The notes under the pieces were generated by a model, which searched no databases, had not been told where the DNA came from, and saw only the letters and a list, made by a program, of their open reading frames with translations. A stretch of DNA of 64,000 nucleotides from assembly GCA_020634245.1 (NCBI GenBank), contig JACKCC010000006.1:744001-808000 (forward strand). The letters are read 5' to 3'. This document shows positions 50,098 to 57,604 of the stretch, piece by piece (position 1 is the stretch's first letter; the number at the start of each line of letters is the position of its first letter). This stretch comes from Ardenticatenaceae bacterium. GTDB lineage: Bacteria; Chloroflexota; Anaerolineae; Promineifilales; Promineifilaceae. The position numbers and the translations under genes are program-made.

Positions 50098-51327
50098 CTA
50101 CTCATTCGTTTGTGAAGGAATCAGTGGCCGCCAAGGATTGGTATATGGCCAAGAAAATTCCCCTTCCAGGAATTGCAAATTCTGATTGGCGACATTGACT
50201 ACAACAACCCTTTGGGGAGCCATAACATCCCTGATCCCAACTTCATCGAAAAACAATACCAGATATTTACCATCAGGCGACCAAAAATGAAAGCCGGCAA
50301 ACATCTGCTTTTCAAATAATAAATCGGTAGATGTGACTGGACAGGTTATGTTTTCTTTCGCCAGGTCAAAATAACATAGGCCAGAATTACGCGAATCAGA
50401 ATTCTCATAGACGAAGCTAATCTGCTTGCCGTCTGGTGACCAGGCATAGCCAAAGGGACTAACATTCTGGTTGGTTGCCCACTTGTTTACGATTTCCGGG
50501 CAAGTCTTCTTGTTTGAAATAACTTCTAAAATACATGGTGATCGCCCTTCAATGAACAAAATTCTATTAGTTTCGACAGGAGACCAAGAGTTTTTCCACA
50601 TTAGACTCATACCAGCGTATTGTCGAAATATCTCACCCATGGGCGTATAAATGGCTAAATTGTAATCGCTGTTGTCACTGTAGTAGTTTTTTTCATATGT
50701 CACAGACAAAAACATGCCATCCGGCGACCAGTAGGCTAATGCATATTCGAAAAAAGGTTCATCTAATGATTGGAGATGCTGGAACGGGTTAAATAACTTG
50801 TTTTCCGTCTGTGTCTCATGATCTACGATGGTTACTGAATCTGTTCCATTTTCTTGTCTAGTGATTTGAACCTCATAACGGCCGTTGGGTGAAAAGGTGT
50901 CTTGATTAACAGTAGGCAACTTGATGCCTATCTCGGCCAAAATATCAATCACCTCTCGCGCACGAACGTTAAGCTGCTCTCCGGTATCTACATTGAAAAT
51001 AGTTACTGGCGAATATTCGATATTACCCAACAGTAAAACATTGACTGCCGGGTCAGTAATCCATTCAGGCACAGAGGATAACCAAGGCGTTACCGTGGCG
51101 CTTGGCATACTCGTAGGTGTGCTGATTGGTATATCGGTCGGCGTTATTGAAGGGATTATGGCAGGCGTGTGTGTTTCCGTTGGCGTCGCCGGAGGGACAA
51201 ATTCCGTGACCGTTATTTGAGCAGGAATTGCGTTTTGTGTTGGGGGAATACTGGTTGGAATGGGAGAATTTTCCTGGCAGCCGGAAATGAAAAGAAAGAA
51301 AGTCATGACAAAAACGAAAAGTTTCAT
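50098..51327 (-). CDS. Lipoprotein with TolB/WD40-like beta-propeller
   Basis: Protein of 409 residues from ATG 51325-51327 (MKLFVFVMTFFLFISGCQEN); lipobox ISGC gives a lipid-anchored start. After a Pro/Thr linker, repeated FSPNGRYEV, YWSPDGMFLSVTY, AWSPDGKQISFVY and WSPDGKYLVLFF are WD40-like (PD40) blades. Relatives bind partners on the cell surface. Ligand is unknown. Base composition is less GC-rich than its neighbours and only one ACGGCCGT copy lies inside, a mild sign of recent arrival. Confidence 0.82.
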   Translation of the reverse strand: MKLFVFVMTFFLFISGCQENSPIPTSIPPTQNAIPAQITVTEFVPPATPTETHTPAIIPSITPTDIPISTPTSMPSATVTPWLSSVPEWITDPAVNVLLLGNIEYSPVTIFNVDTGEQLNVRAREVIDILAEIGIKLPTVNQDTFSPNGRYEVQITRQENGTDSVTIVDHETQTENKLFNPFQHLQSLDEPFFEYALAYWSPDGMFLSVTYEKNYYSDNSDYNLAIYTPMGEIFRQYAGMSLMWKNSWSPVETNRILFIEGRSPCILEVISNKKTCPEIVNKWATNQNVSPFGYAWSPDGKQISFVYENSDSRNSGLCYFDLAKENITCPVTSTDLLFEKQMFAGFHFWSPDGKYLVLFFDEVGIRDVMAPQRVVVVNVANQNLQFLEGEFSWPYTNPWRPLIPSQTNE

Positions 51328-51356
51328 TATTTTTGCCGAATAGTTGAACATATTTG

Positions 51357-52016
51357 CTATTTGTTGTGATTCAACTTGATGGCTTGGGCGATATGCTTCA
51401 TCATCATCGGCTCGTCGATAACGCCTTCGATGTGGACACGGCCGTTCACCACCGTATGCGGCAGCGTGTAAGCCGAATGCCGGATCAGCGCTTGGGGGAA
51501 TTCATCGGCCATGATCAGGTAGGACTTGACCTTCTCGTTAGCCACCGCCAACCCAAAAGCGATTTTGGCCACCAGCGCCCCGCCTTCATCGTCCGCCGCC
51601 GACAGCACCTCGATGGTGACTTCAGATGGCAGTTTTGTCAACTGGATACGGGTCAGCGGCTCCAGCGTTTGCGCCTGAAAGGAAACGACCTGAATCGCCG
51701 TGATCAGCGAGGTAAGCTGATACCCCTTGGGCCAGCCGATGATGCGCACGCCGTAATCGACCGGCTGGCCGTCTTTATCGCCCATGACGCCCAGCACAGG
51801 CCAGAAATTGTAATTTTTACGGCGCGAGAACTGCTTGAGGTTGATTTTGTCGAAATGGCTGGCCAGTGCCCGGCAGAGCACGGCCGTTTCCTGTTCCTCA
51901 TCGCTGGCATCCTCAATGCCCCAATAATGCAAATGCACCGCCCCCGGTAAGTTGTCAAAAAATCCCGGTAACTGTTCCCACGTTTCCGCATCAAAAGGAT
52001 AGTGTGTGTTATTCAT
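51357..52016 (-). CDS. Protein disulfide oxidoreductase-like thioredoxin-fold protein lacking CXXC
   Basis: Protein of 219 residues with two thioredoxin-like domains like archaeal/bacterial PDO. In the first, YGVRIIGWPKGYQLTSLITA matches the end of a PDO domain; its start, HYWGIEDASDEEQ, lacks CXXC. In the second, EVTIEVLSAADDEGG sits where CPYC is expected, while the later AYTLPHTVVNG gives the conserved cis-Pro loop. All four catalytic cysteines are missing. It may be a scaffold or a chaperone-like binding protein rather than a redox enzyme. Confidence 0.68.
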   Translation of the reverse strand: MNNTHYPFDAETWEQLPGFFDNLPGAVHLHYWGIEDASDEEQETAVLCRALASHFDKINLKQFSRRKNYNFWPVLGVMGDKDGQPVDYGVRIIGWPKGYQLTSLITAIQVVSFQAQTLEPLTRIQLTKLPSEVTIEVLSAADDEGGALVAKIAFGLAVANEKVKSYLIMADEFPQALIRHSAYTLPHTVVNGRVHIEGVIDEPMMMKHIAQAIKLNHNK

Positions 52017-52061
52017 CGAGAGGATTTATAATCGGCTTGGCGTAAATGAGCAAGGAAGAGC

Positions 52062-52165
52062 GTCATGACGTCATTTTCTCATTCGTCATCATGTCATGCG
52101 TCATTGGTATGCTTACTTGACGTATGACAAAATGATGCATGACACATGACTTCATGACGCAGGAG
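52062..52165. repeat. TGACGCAT/ATGCGTCA intergenic repeat
   Basis: The third and longest copy of this word family: repeated GTCATG, GCGTCAT, ATGACAAAATGATGCATGA in both directions. It lies before the isoprenylcysteine-methyltransferase-like gene, whose ribosome site (AGGAG) is just inside its edge. Confidence 0.65.
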
Positions 52166-52170
52166 AACTT

Positions 52171-52779
52171 ATGACCACTTTCATCATCACCTTCATCATC
52201 TGGGCGCTGCTGCACAGCCTGATGGCGGCACGGCGGACGAAGAATTGGGTGCGGGCAAGGGTGGGGGAACGGCCGTACCAGGGCCTCTACCGTCTCTTCT
52301 ACAATGTGTTTGCCGTGTTGACCTTTGTGCCCGTGTTGTGGGTAACGGCCGTTAACCTGCCCAACACCCAACTGTGGCAAATCCCCGTCCCCTGGGCCTA
52401 CGCCGCCAATCTGGTCCAGCTCATCGGCATCATCGGCCTGGGCATCGCCCTCTTCCAGACTGACTTTTGGGATTTTGTCGGTCTGCGGCAAGCCGTGCGC
52501 TATTTTCAGGGCGAGGCCGAAATCAATTTGCCGCCCAAACTGGTCACCGGCGGCATGTACGCCCTGGTGCGCCATCCCCTCTACTTTTTCAGCCTGCTGG
52601 TCATTTGGTTCACGCCGCTCATGACCTTGCAAACATTGCTCTTCAACTTTTTCGTCACCATGTATTTGTGGGCCGGTTCCCGCGTCGAGGAACGCCGTCT
52701 GGCCGACTTTTTCGGTCCGGCCTACGCAGAATATCGCCAAAAAGTGCCTGGCCTCATCCCGATTAAGCTGCCTTTTTAA
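52171..52779 (+). CDS. Isoprenylcysteine carboxyl methyltransferase-like membrane protein
   Basis: Protein of 202 residues with about five helices. The C-terminal motif GGMYALVRHPLYFFSLLVIW followed by EERRLADFFGPAYAEYRQKV is that of the ICMT/PEMT methyltransferase group. The SAM site includes the RHPLY region. Substrate may be a lipid or a membrane protein. The N-terminal part is like NnrU proteins. AGGAG lies upstream. A hairpin with a T-rich tail follows. Confidence 0.85.
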   Translation: MTTFIITFIIWALLHSLMAARRTKNWVRARVGERPYQGLYRLFYNVFAVLTFVPVLWVTAVNLPNTQLWQIPVPWAYAANLVQLIGIIGLGIALFQTDFWDFVGLRQAVRYFQGEAEINLPPKLVTGGMYALVRHPLYFFSLLVIWFTPLMTLQTLLFNFFVTMYLWAGSRVEERRLADFFGPAYAEYRQKVPGLIPIKLPF

Positions 52780-52787
52780 CCCGTAGC

Positions 52788-52810
52788 CGCGATTTCACAA
52801 TCGCGTTTTA
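52788..52810 (+). terminator. Candidate terminator CGCGATT-TCAC-AATCGCG
   Basis: Perfect seven-base stem after the methyltransferase-like gene, followed by TTTTAT. The U-run is short. Confidence 0.55.
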
Positions 52811-52944
52811 TCGTCTCCGCAAACGCCGACTCGACGAGCAACTTGCCGATTGCGGAGTCGCCCACCCGACAGAAATTTTGTGGCTTCCCGTGCGGAATTT
52901 CGTTATAGTACCGGCAAGAAAAGGGCCGCTTCAGGGTAGCAAAA

Positions 52945-55584
52945 ATGAAAAGTCACTATCTGGCAACGAAATTCCACATCCCTCTCTGGCGTACCAATGG
53001 CGTTCCCCGTCCTCGTTTATTAGAACGCTTGCAGAGCGGTCTGGCTAATCACCACAAGCTGACCCTGATTTCAGCCCCGGCCGGTTATGGCAAAACGATG
53101 CTGATGGCGGAGTGGATTGCCGGATTGCAGGACACGGCCGTTTCCACCACCTGGCTCTCCCTCGACGAAACAGACAACGACCCGGCCCGCTTTTTGAGTT
53201 ACTGGCTGGCTGCATTCCGGAGCGTCAACGAATCCCTGGGCCAAAGCGCTCAAAGTCTGCTGGGTATGCCCCAAATTCCGCCACCGTCAGCCATCTTTGA
53301 TCAACTTATCAACGACCTGGCCGGGCTGGATGACCGGATTCTTTTGGTTTTGGACGATTACCACGTCATCGACAATCCGCAAATCCACGAGGCGCTGGAA
53401 TATTTCCTCGACCATCAGCCGCCGCAAATTCACCTGGCCATCACCACCCGTTCCGACCCGCCGTTTACCTTGTCCCGGCTGCGCGTGCGCGGCCAGCTTA
53501 CCGAGATTCGCGCCTACGATTTGCGTTTTACTATTGATGAGGCCCGCCAATTTTTCAACCAGGCAATGCAGCTAAATTTGGAGCCGGAGGACGTGTCCAC
53601 GCTGGAGGCGCGCACCGAAGGCTGGGCCGCCGGGCTGCAATTAGCGGCGCTGGCCATGCAAAATCTATCCGACCGGCGCGATTTTCTGGCCGAATTCAGC
53701 GGCAGCCATCGGTACGTCATCGATTATTTGCTGGATGAGGTGCTGAAATCACAGCCGCCGAAGATACGTGATTTTTTGCAGGAAACGGCCGTTCTCCATC
53801 GTTTTAATGCCGATTTGTGCCAGGCCGTCACAGGGGACAGCGCTGCTGCCGAGATTTTGGTCCATCTGGAGCGGGCCAATCTGTTCCTTGTTCCGCTGGA
53901 TGACCGGCGCGGCTGGTATCGCTACCACCACCTCTTTGCCGACGTCTTGCGCGCCGCTCTGCCGCCCGAAACCGAGCCGGTGATTCACGGCCGCGCTGCT
54001 GGTTGGTTTACCGATCAGGGGTTGCTGGACCAGGCCATTCCCCACTGGCTGGCTGTGCCCGACACAGCGCAGGCGGCGCAGCTCATCGGCCGTCTGGCAG
54101 CGGATTGGCTGAAAAATGGGGAACTGCAAACCTTGTTGGGCTGGCTGGAGAAATTGCCGGAAACGGCCGTTTTTGTCGACCCTGACCTCATCTCTTACAA
54201 AGCCCTCTCCCTGCTGCTGACCGGCCAGATTGACCGGGCGCGACAGTACGCCAAGCAAGCGCGGGAAACATTTGAAAATATGGCCGAGAAAACCGGGCTG
54301 GGCCGACTGTTGGCCATCCAGGCCTGGTTTGCCATGACCGGTGGCAAAGCCGACTGCGGCGCGCTGGCTCAATCGGCGCTGGCCTGGCTTGACGAAACCG
54401 ACCGCTTCTTCCGGGCTATCGCTTTGATTGCTCTTGGTTCTGATTATGCCTGGAACGCCGATCTGCCCACGTCGAGCCGTGTTTTTCAGGAGACATACGA
54501 GTTGGGCCGGCAGATGGGGCACGCGTTCATCACGTTGGGGGCGCTGGCCAACTGGGCTTTTAATTTGCTGGAAATGGGCCAACTGCGGCAGGCGGAATCG
54601 TTGTGTCGGGCGGCGTTGGCCGAATATGTGGATAATCGCGGCCGCCCACTGCCCATTCTGGGCATAATTTACAGCCCGCTGGCAGCCATTTGTTATGAGC
54701 AAGGCCGCTTTGACGAGGCGCAAGCGTTTGCCCGCCAGGGCATCGAACTAAGCCAGCGCCTGTTTTCCAGCGTGATTTTGGGTGGCGACAGCGAGATTGT
54801 GTTGGCGCGGATCGCCTTCCATCGCGGCTATCCTGACGAGGCGTTGGCCCTGCTGGAGGAGACGGCCCAGGCGGCCCGGCAGCGCAACGTGATGATGGTG
54901 GTGTATAAAACGGCCGTTGTTCGGGCGGAAATTCAGTTGCTGCTGGGCAACCTGGCCGAAGCTGATGTACACCTTACTGAATTGGAAACCCAGGCACAGA
55001 CTGATTTGCCTAAGACCCGGCAGATTTTCGCCCATTTGCGCGCCCGCTATTGGGCTGCCAAAGGGCAGATGGAAAAAGCGCGGCACATTCTGGCTGAACT
55101 GGAGCAGTTGGATTCAGCCGAGGGTTGTCTGCGGCGGTTGATGGGCGTTTATGTCACTCAGGCGCTGCTGGCGCAGGCCGAAGGCAATCGGGCGTGGGCG
55201 CTGGATGCGTTTGCCCAGGCGCTGCGATTGGCCGCGCCGGAAGGATACGTGCCCCTCTTTTTCCCGCACGCAGGTTGGCCGACACGGCCGTTGCTGCAAG
55301 CGTCGCAGGCTGTGGCTCCGGAGTTGGTGGCTGCCGTTCTGGTGCAAGCGCTGCCGGCGGCTGAAGATGCGCCCACACCCGCTGATTTTTTGCCGGAACC
55401 GCTGACGGAGCAGGAAGTTCGCGTACTGGGTTTGCTGGTGGACGGCCGTTCCAATCAGGAAATCGCCGATGAGTTAGTTATCTCGCTGGGGACGGCCAAA
55501 TGGCATGTCCATAATATTTTGCAAAAACTGGGCGTGGCCAATCGTGCCCAGGCCATCGCCAAAGCGCATGAGTTGAATCTCTGA
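52945..55584 (+). CDS. MalT-like LuxR-family STAND transcriptional regulator
   Basis: Protein of 879 residues. The NTPase has Walker A SAPAGYGKTMLMAEWIAG, sensor-like ILLVLDDYHVIDN and TTRSDPPFTLSRLRVRGQL. A long helical repeat region (TPR-like, about 380-790) follows. The C-terminal LuxR HTH is LTEQEVRVLGLLVDGRSNQE and IADELVISLGTAKWHVHNIL. STAND regulators oligomerise when they bind ligand and ATP. The run of small secreted/membrane genes after it (55.8-59.2 kb) is a natural target. Six ACGGCCGT copies lie inside. Confidence 0.92.
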   Translation: MKSHYLATKFHIPLWRTNGVPRPRLLERLQSGLANHHKLTLISAPAGYGKTMLMAEWIAGLQDTAVSTTWLSLDETDNDPARFLSYWLAAFRSVNESLGQSAQSLLGMPQIPPPSAIFDQLINDLAGLDDRILLVLDDYHVIDNPQIHEALEYFLDHQPPQIHLAITTRSDPPFTLSRLRVRGQLTEIRAYDLRFTIDEARQFFNQAMQLNLEPEDVSTLEARTEGWAAGLQLAALAMQNLSDRRDFLAEFSGSHRYVIDYLLDEVLKSQPPKIRDFLQETAVLHRFNADLCQAVTGDSAAAEILVHLERANLFLVPLDDRRGWYRYHHLFADVLRAALPPETEPVIHGRAAGWFTDQGLLDQAIPHWLAVPDTAQAAQLIGRLAADWLKNGELQTLLGWLEKLPETAVFVDPDLISYKALSLLLTGQIDRARQYAKQARETFENMAEKTGLGRLLAIQAWFAMTGGKADCGALAQSALAWLDETDRFFRAIALIALGSDYAWNADLPTSSRVFQETYELGRQMGHAFITLGALANWAFNLLEMGQLRQAESLCRAALAEYVDNRGRPLPILGIIYSPLAAICYEQGRFDEAQAFARQGIELSQRLFSSVILGGDSEIVLARIAFHRGYPDEALALLEETAQAARQRNVMMVVYKTAVVRAEIQLLLGNLAEADVHLTELETQAQTDLPKTRQIFAHLRARYWAAKGQMEKARHILAELEQLDSAEGCLRRLMGVYVTQALLAQAEGNRAWALDAFAQALRLAAPEGYVPLFFPHAGWPTRPLLQASQAVAPELVAAVLVQALPAAEDAPTPADFLPEPLTEQEVRVLGLLVDGRSNQEIADELVISLGTAKWHVHNILQKLGVANRAQAIAKAHELNL

Positions 55585-55588
55585 TAAT

Positions 55589-55650
55589 AGTGCCAGGCAA
55601 GGGACGCAAGGTTCTGACCAATTAAAGCTGCTCGCCCCTTGCCTGGCACT
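55589..55650. repeat. Hairpin repeat with AGTGCCAGGCAAGGG arms
   Basis: Perfect 15-base arms at 55589-55603 and 55636-55650, loop of 32 bases, just after the regulator stop. Same family as 43790-43853. The rest of the gap 55651-55781 shows nothing further. Confidence 0.75.
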
Positions 55651-55781
55651 CCAACCTACCCCCCTATCCTCTAATCATTTGAAACCTATCCCCAACCCTA
55701 TCTCTCGGTAGGCGACGCCGCGCTGCCCTGGCGGTAGACTGTGAGCATAACAAAAAACTGGCACGTTGGAGGTGCTTTCAA

Positions 55782-56312
55782 ATGAATCCATTTACTAAAT
55801 CGACATTATTTTTACGCTGGGGAATGCTGCTGCTGGTGCTTTCGGCTTGCGCTTATCCGGGAACAGGCACCGACCCGGCGCGGATTGTGAATAAAACGGC
55901 CGTTCTCATCGCTGACTTCACACCCCCATCCGATTATGAGCCGGATTTTGGCCTGCACACGATGGGATACACGGCCGTTGCCTACAAAAACGGCAGCATC
56001 GGTCACCTGTACCTGGCGCAGTCGGAAATGGAAGCGGATGGAGATGCTTTACAGCAGGCACTGGGCGAGATGGTTCCTGGTTATCGTTATGAGGAGGAGA
56101 ATCTGACGGTGGTGGAGCAGCGGCAGGTTTCTATTCGCAATCAGGCAGTGACTGTGACGATTAGTGAAGGGATGGGATGGGATAACGAGTTGCTGCGGCA
56201 GGCAACGGCCGTATTTCAGGGCAAAGCTGGCCCCGCACTCCTCATCCTGCAGCAGCCGATCAGCCAATGGGATGACGCCGCAGTCGATGCCTTTCTCACT
56301 TCAGTTCGATAA
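55782..56312 (+). CDS. Small lipoprotein of unknown function
   Basis: Protein of 176 residues with a lipobox (LLLVLSAC) and a mature domain of about 150 residues. Visible stretches: VLIADFTPPSDYEPDFGLHT, GHLYLAQSEMEADGDALQQA and VVEQRQVSIRNQAVTVTISE. I recognise no family. GGAGGT precedes the ATG. It heads a likely operon of small envelope proteins (56326, 56610, 56837 and on) next to the STAND regulator. Confidence 0.78.
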   Translation: MNPFTKSTLFLRWGMLLLVLSACAYPGTGTDPARIVNKTAVLIADFTPPSDYEPDFGLHTMGYTAVAYKNGSIGHLYLAQSEMEADGDALQQALGEMVPGYRYEEENLTVVEQRQVSIRNQAVTVTISEGMGWDNELLRQATAVFQGKAGPALLILQQPISQWDDAAVDAFLTSVR

Positions 56313-56325
56313 AGGGTAATGAATC

Positions 56326-56598
56326 ATGAATCGCAAATTGAGTTTTTCCATCATGGTTTCGCTGCTGATGGGCGTTAGCCTGGGTATTTTATTGGGACCG
56401 GCGCTGGGATCAGTTATCAGCTTCCTGGTCAAAATAGTCTGCGCCATTTTCTTCGATAACGCCTTGGGGAACATTGCTCTGGGCATGGTTATTGGCGCTG
56501 TTTCAGCCTTGATTGTTTATTGGTTGGCAATGGCCGTGTCTCTCCGCAGAAACGTTGACAAGCTGGATGAACGGCCGTCAACCTGGGGCGCTTTGTAG
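56326..56598 (+). CDS. Small membrane protein, 90 residues
   Basis: Two hydrophobic segments with Gly-rich packing: ISFLVKIVCAIFFDNALGNI and ALGMVIGAVSALIVYWLAMA, plus an N-terminal MVSLLMGVSLGILLGPALG. The end is a short charged tail (LDERPSTWGAL). No family is recognised. It follows the lipoprotein gene by 13 bases and resembles in composition the glycine-rich protein at 57415; both may sit together in the membrane. Confidence 0.7.
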   Translation: MNRKLSFSIMVSLLMGVSLGILLGPALGSVISFLVKIVCAIFFDNALGNIALGMVIGAVSALIVYWLAMAVSLRRNVDKLDERPSTWGAL

Positions 56599-56609
56599 AA
56601 GGTATGGGC

Positions 56610-56837
56610 ATGGACAAATATGTTTACCAAATTCGCGTACAGGGCCATTTGGATGCGCGCTGGCTGCACCGCTTTGAGGGGTTGACCATCACGTTGACCC
56701 CGGCTGGTGAAACCATCCTGACCGGCCCCATCGCTGACCAGGCTGCTTTGTACGGTGTATTGAATCGTGTTCGCGACCTGGGGCTGGACCTGATTTCGGT
56801 GCAGCGCCAGCCAATAGAAAATGAAAAAGGAGTTTGA
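56610..56837 (+). CDS. Small cytoplasmic protein, 75 residues
   Basis: The second ATG (56610) has AGAAGG at proper distance, so I prefer it; 56604 is possible. The product is MDKYVYQIRVQGHLDARWLH, RFEGLTITLTPAGETILTGP, IADQAALYGVLNRVRDLGLD, LISVQRQPIENEKGV. I have seen close matches in other Chloroflexota, all annotated as hypothetical and next to STAND regulators or membrane proteins. It overlaps the next gene by one base. The role is unknown. Confidence 0.75.
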   Translation: MDKYVYQIRVQGHLDARWLHRFEGLTITLTPAGETILTGPIADQAALYGVLNRVRDLGLDLISVQRQPIENEKGV

Positions 56838-57310
56838 TGATGACTACCAATAGTTTAAGGAAAACGGCCGTTACCCCACGCGCCACCATGTTTGTAATGG
56901 CCGGTCTGATAGTTGTGCTTCTCGGCGGCATCCTGCTCTTGAACACATTAGTCGGGCAAAACGGAGCAGCCCAATACGGTCCGCCGCTCGATTTCCAATT
57001 CCTGGCCGAAATTGATCTCTCGATTAAAACGTGGGAAGAAGCAGCCGTAGCCCAGTTTTCGCTGGCTGAAAGCGCCGAGGTTGGCCTTTATTTCAACTTG
57101 CGCAGCGTGGATTCGGCTTCCTTTGACCTGAGTTTGCAAGGCCCCAACAGTTTCCAGACGCTCATTCTGCACAGCGAAACTTACCGCACTGATGAAGCTG
57201 GGGCTGGCTGGCAGCGCAATTTTACCTTGCCGCCGGGCGATTACCGAGTGATGTTAACGGCCGTGCAAAGCCCTGGTGTTCTATCAATTTATTGGGGTAC
57301 CGCCGAGTAG
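56837..57310 (+). CDS. Single-helix membrane-anchored protein, 157 residues
   Basis: An N-terminal helix (ATMFVMAGLIVVLLGGILLL) anchors an outer beta-rich domain. Repeated hydrophobic-strand patterns are seen (AVAQFSLAESAEVGLYFNLR, LQGPNSFQTLILHSETYRTD, FTLPPGDYRVMLTAVQSPG), the last being a common beta-sandwich end. No domain is recognised by name. The ATGA overlap with the preceding gene and AAAGGAG support the start. It forms an operon with its neighbours. Confidence 0.75.
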   Translation: MMTTNSLRKTAVTPRATMFVMAGLIVVLLGGILLLNTLVGQNGAAQYGPPLDFQFLAEIDLSIKTWEEAAVAQFSLAESAEVGLYFNLRSVDSASFDLSLQGPNSFQTLILHSETYRTDEAGAGWQRNFTLPPGDYRVMLTAVQSPGVLSIYWGTAE

Positions 57311-57329
57311 TCCCTAAAACAAAAAGCAT

Positions 57330-57395
57330 TAGCCCACAGATTCCGCAGATGGCACAGATTCATTATTTGTGGAATCTGGGAAATCTTGTGGATGT
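57330..57395. repeat. CACAGATT-type repeat
   Basis: CCACAGATTCCGCAGATGG and GGCACAGATT followed by GTGGAATCTGGGAAATC in inverted sense. Same word family as 5757-5811. It fills the gap before the glycine-rich gene. Confidence 0.6.
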
Positions 57396-57414
57396 TTCTA
57401 AAGGAAATTTTGAA

Positions 57415-57588
57415 ATGAACAAGAATCGAAAACAATTACTTCCGGATCGGTCGATGGGTGTGGGGATGGTCATCGGCATGAGCTTTGGCATCATCTTTGG
57501 CCTGCTGGCCGATAACGTGGCGCTGGGTGTGGCCCTGGGCGTATCCATTGGCGCTGGCCTGGGTGCTGCTTTACAAAAAAGCGCCTGA
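57415..57588 (+). CDS. Glycine-rich small membrane protein, 57 residues
   Basis: Short gene with an AAGGAAA site. The product reads MNKNRKQLLPDRSMGVGMVI, GMSFGIIFGLLADNVALGVA, LGVSIGAGLGAALQKSA. Two glycine-zipper helices pack closely. The family is not recognised, but the pattern is that of small pore- or membrane-stress proteins. It lies 16 bases before the hydrolase gene and shares the operon. It was too short for most gene callers to report with confidence. Confidence 0.65.
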   Translation: MNKNRKQLLPDRSMGVGMVIGMSFGIIFGLLADNVALGVALGVSIGAGLGAALQKSA

Positions 57589-57604
57589 TACTGGAGATTT
57601 TGAC

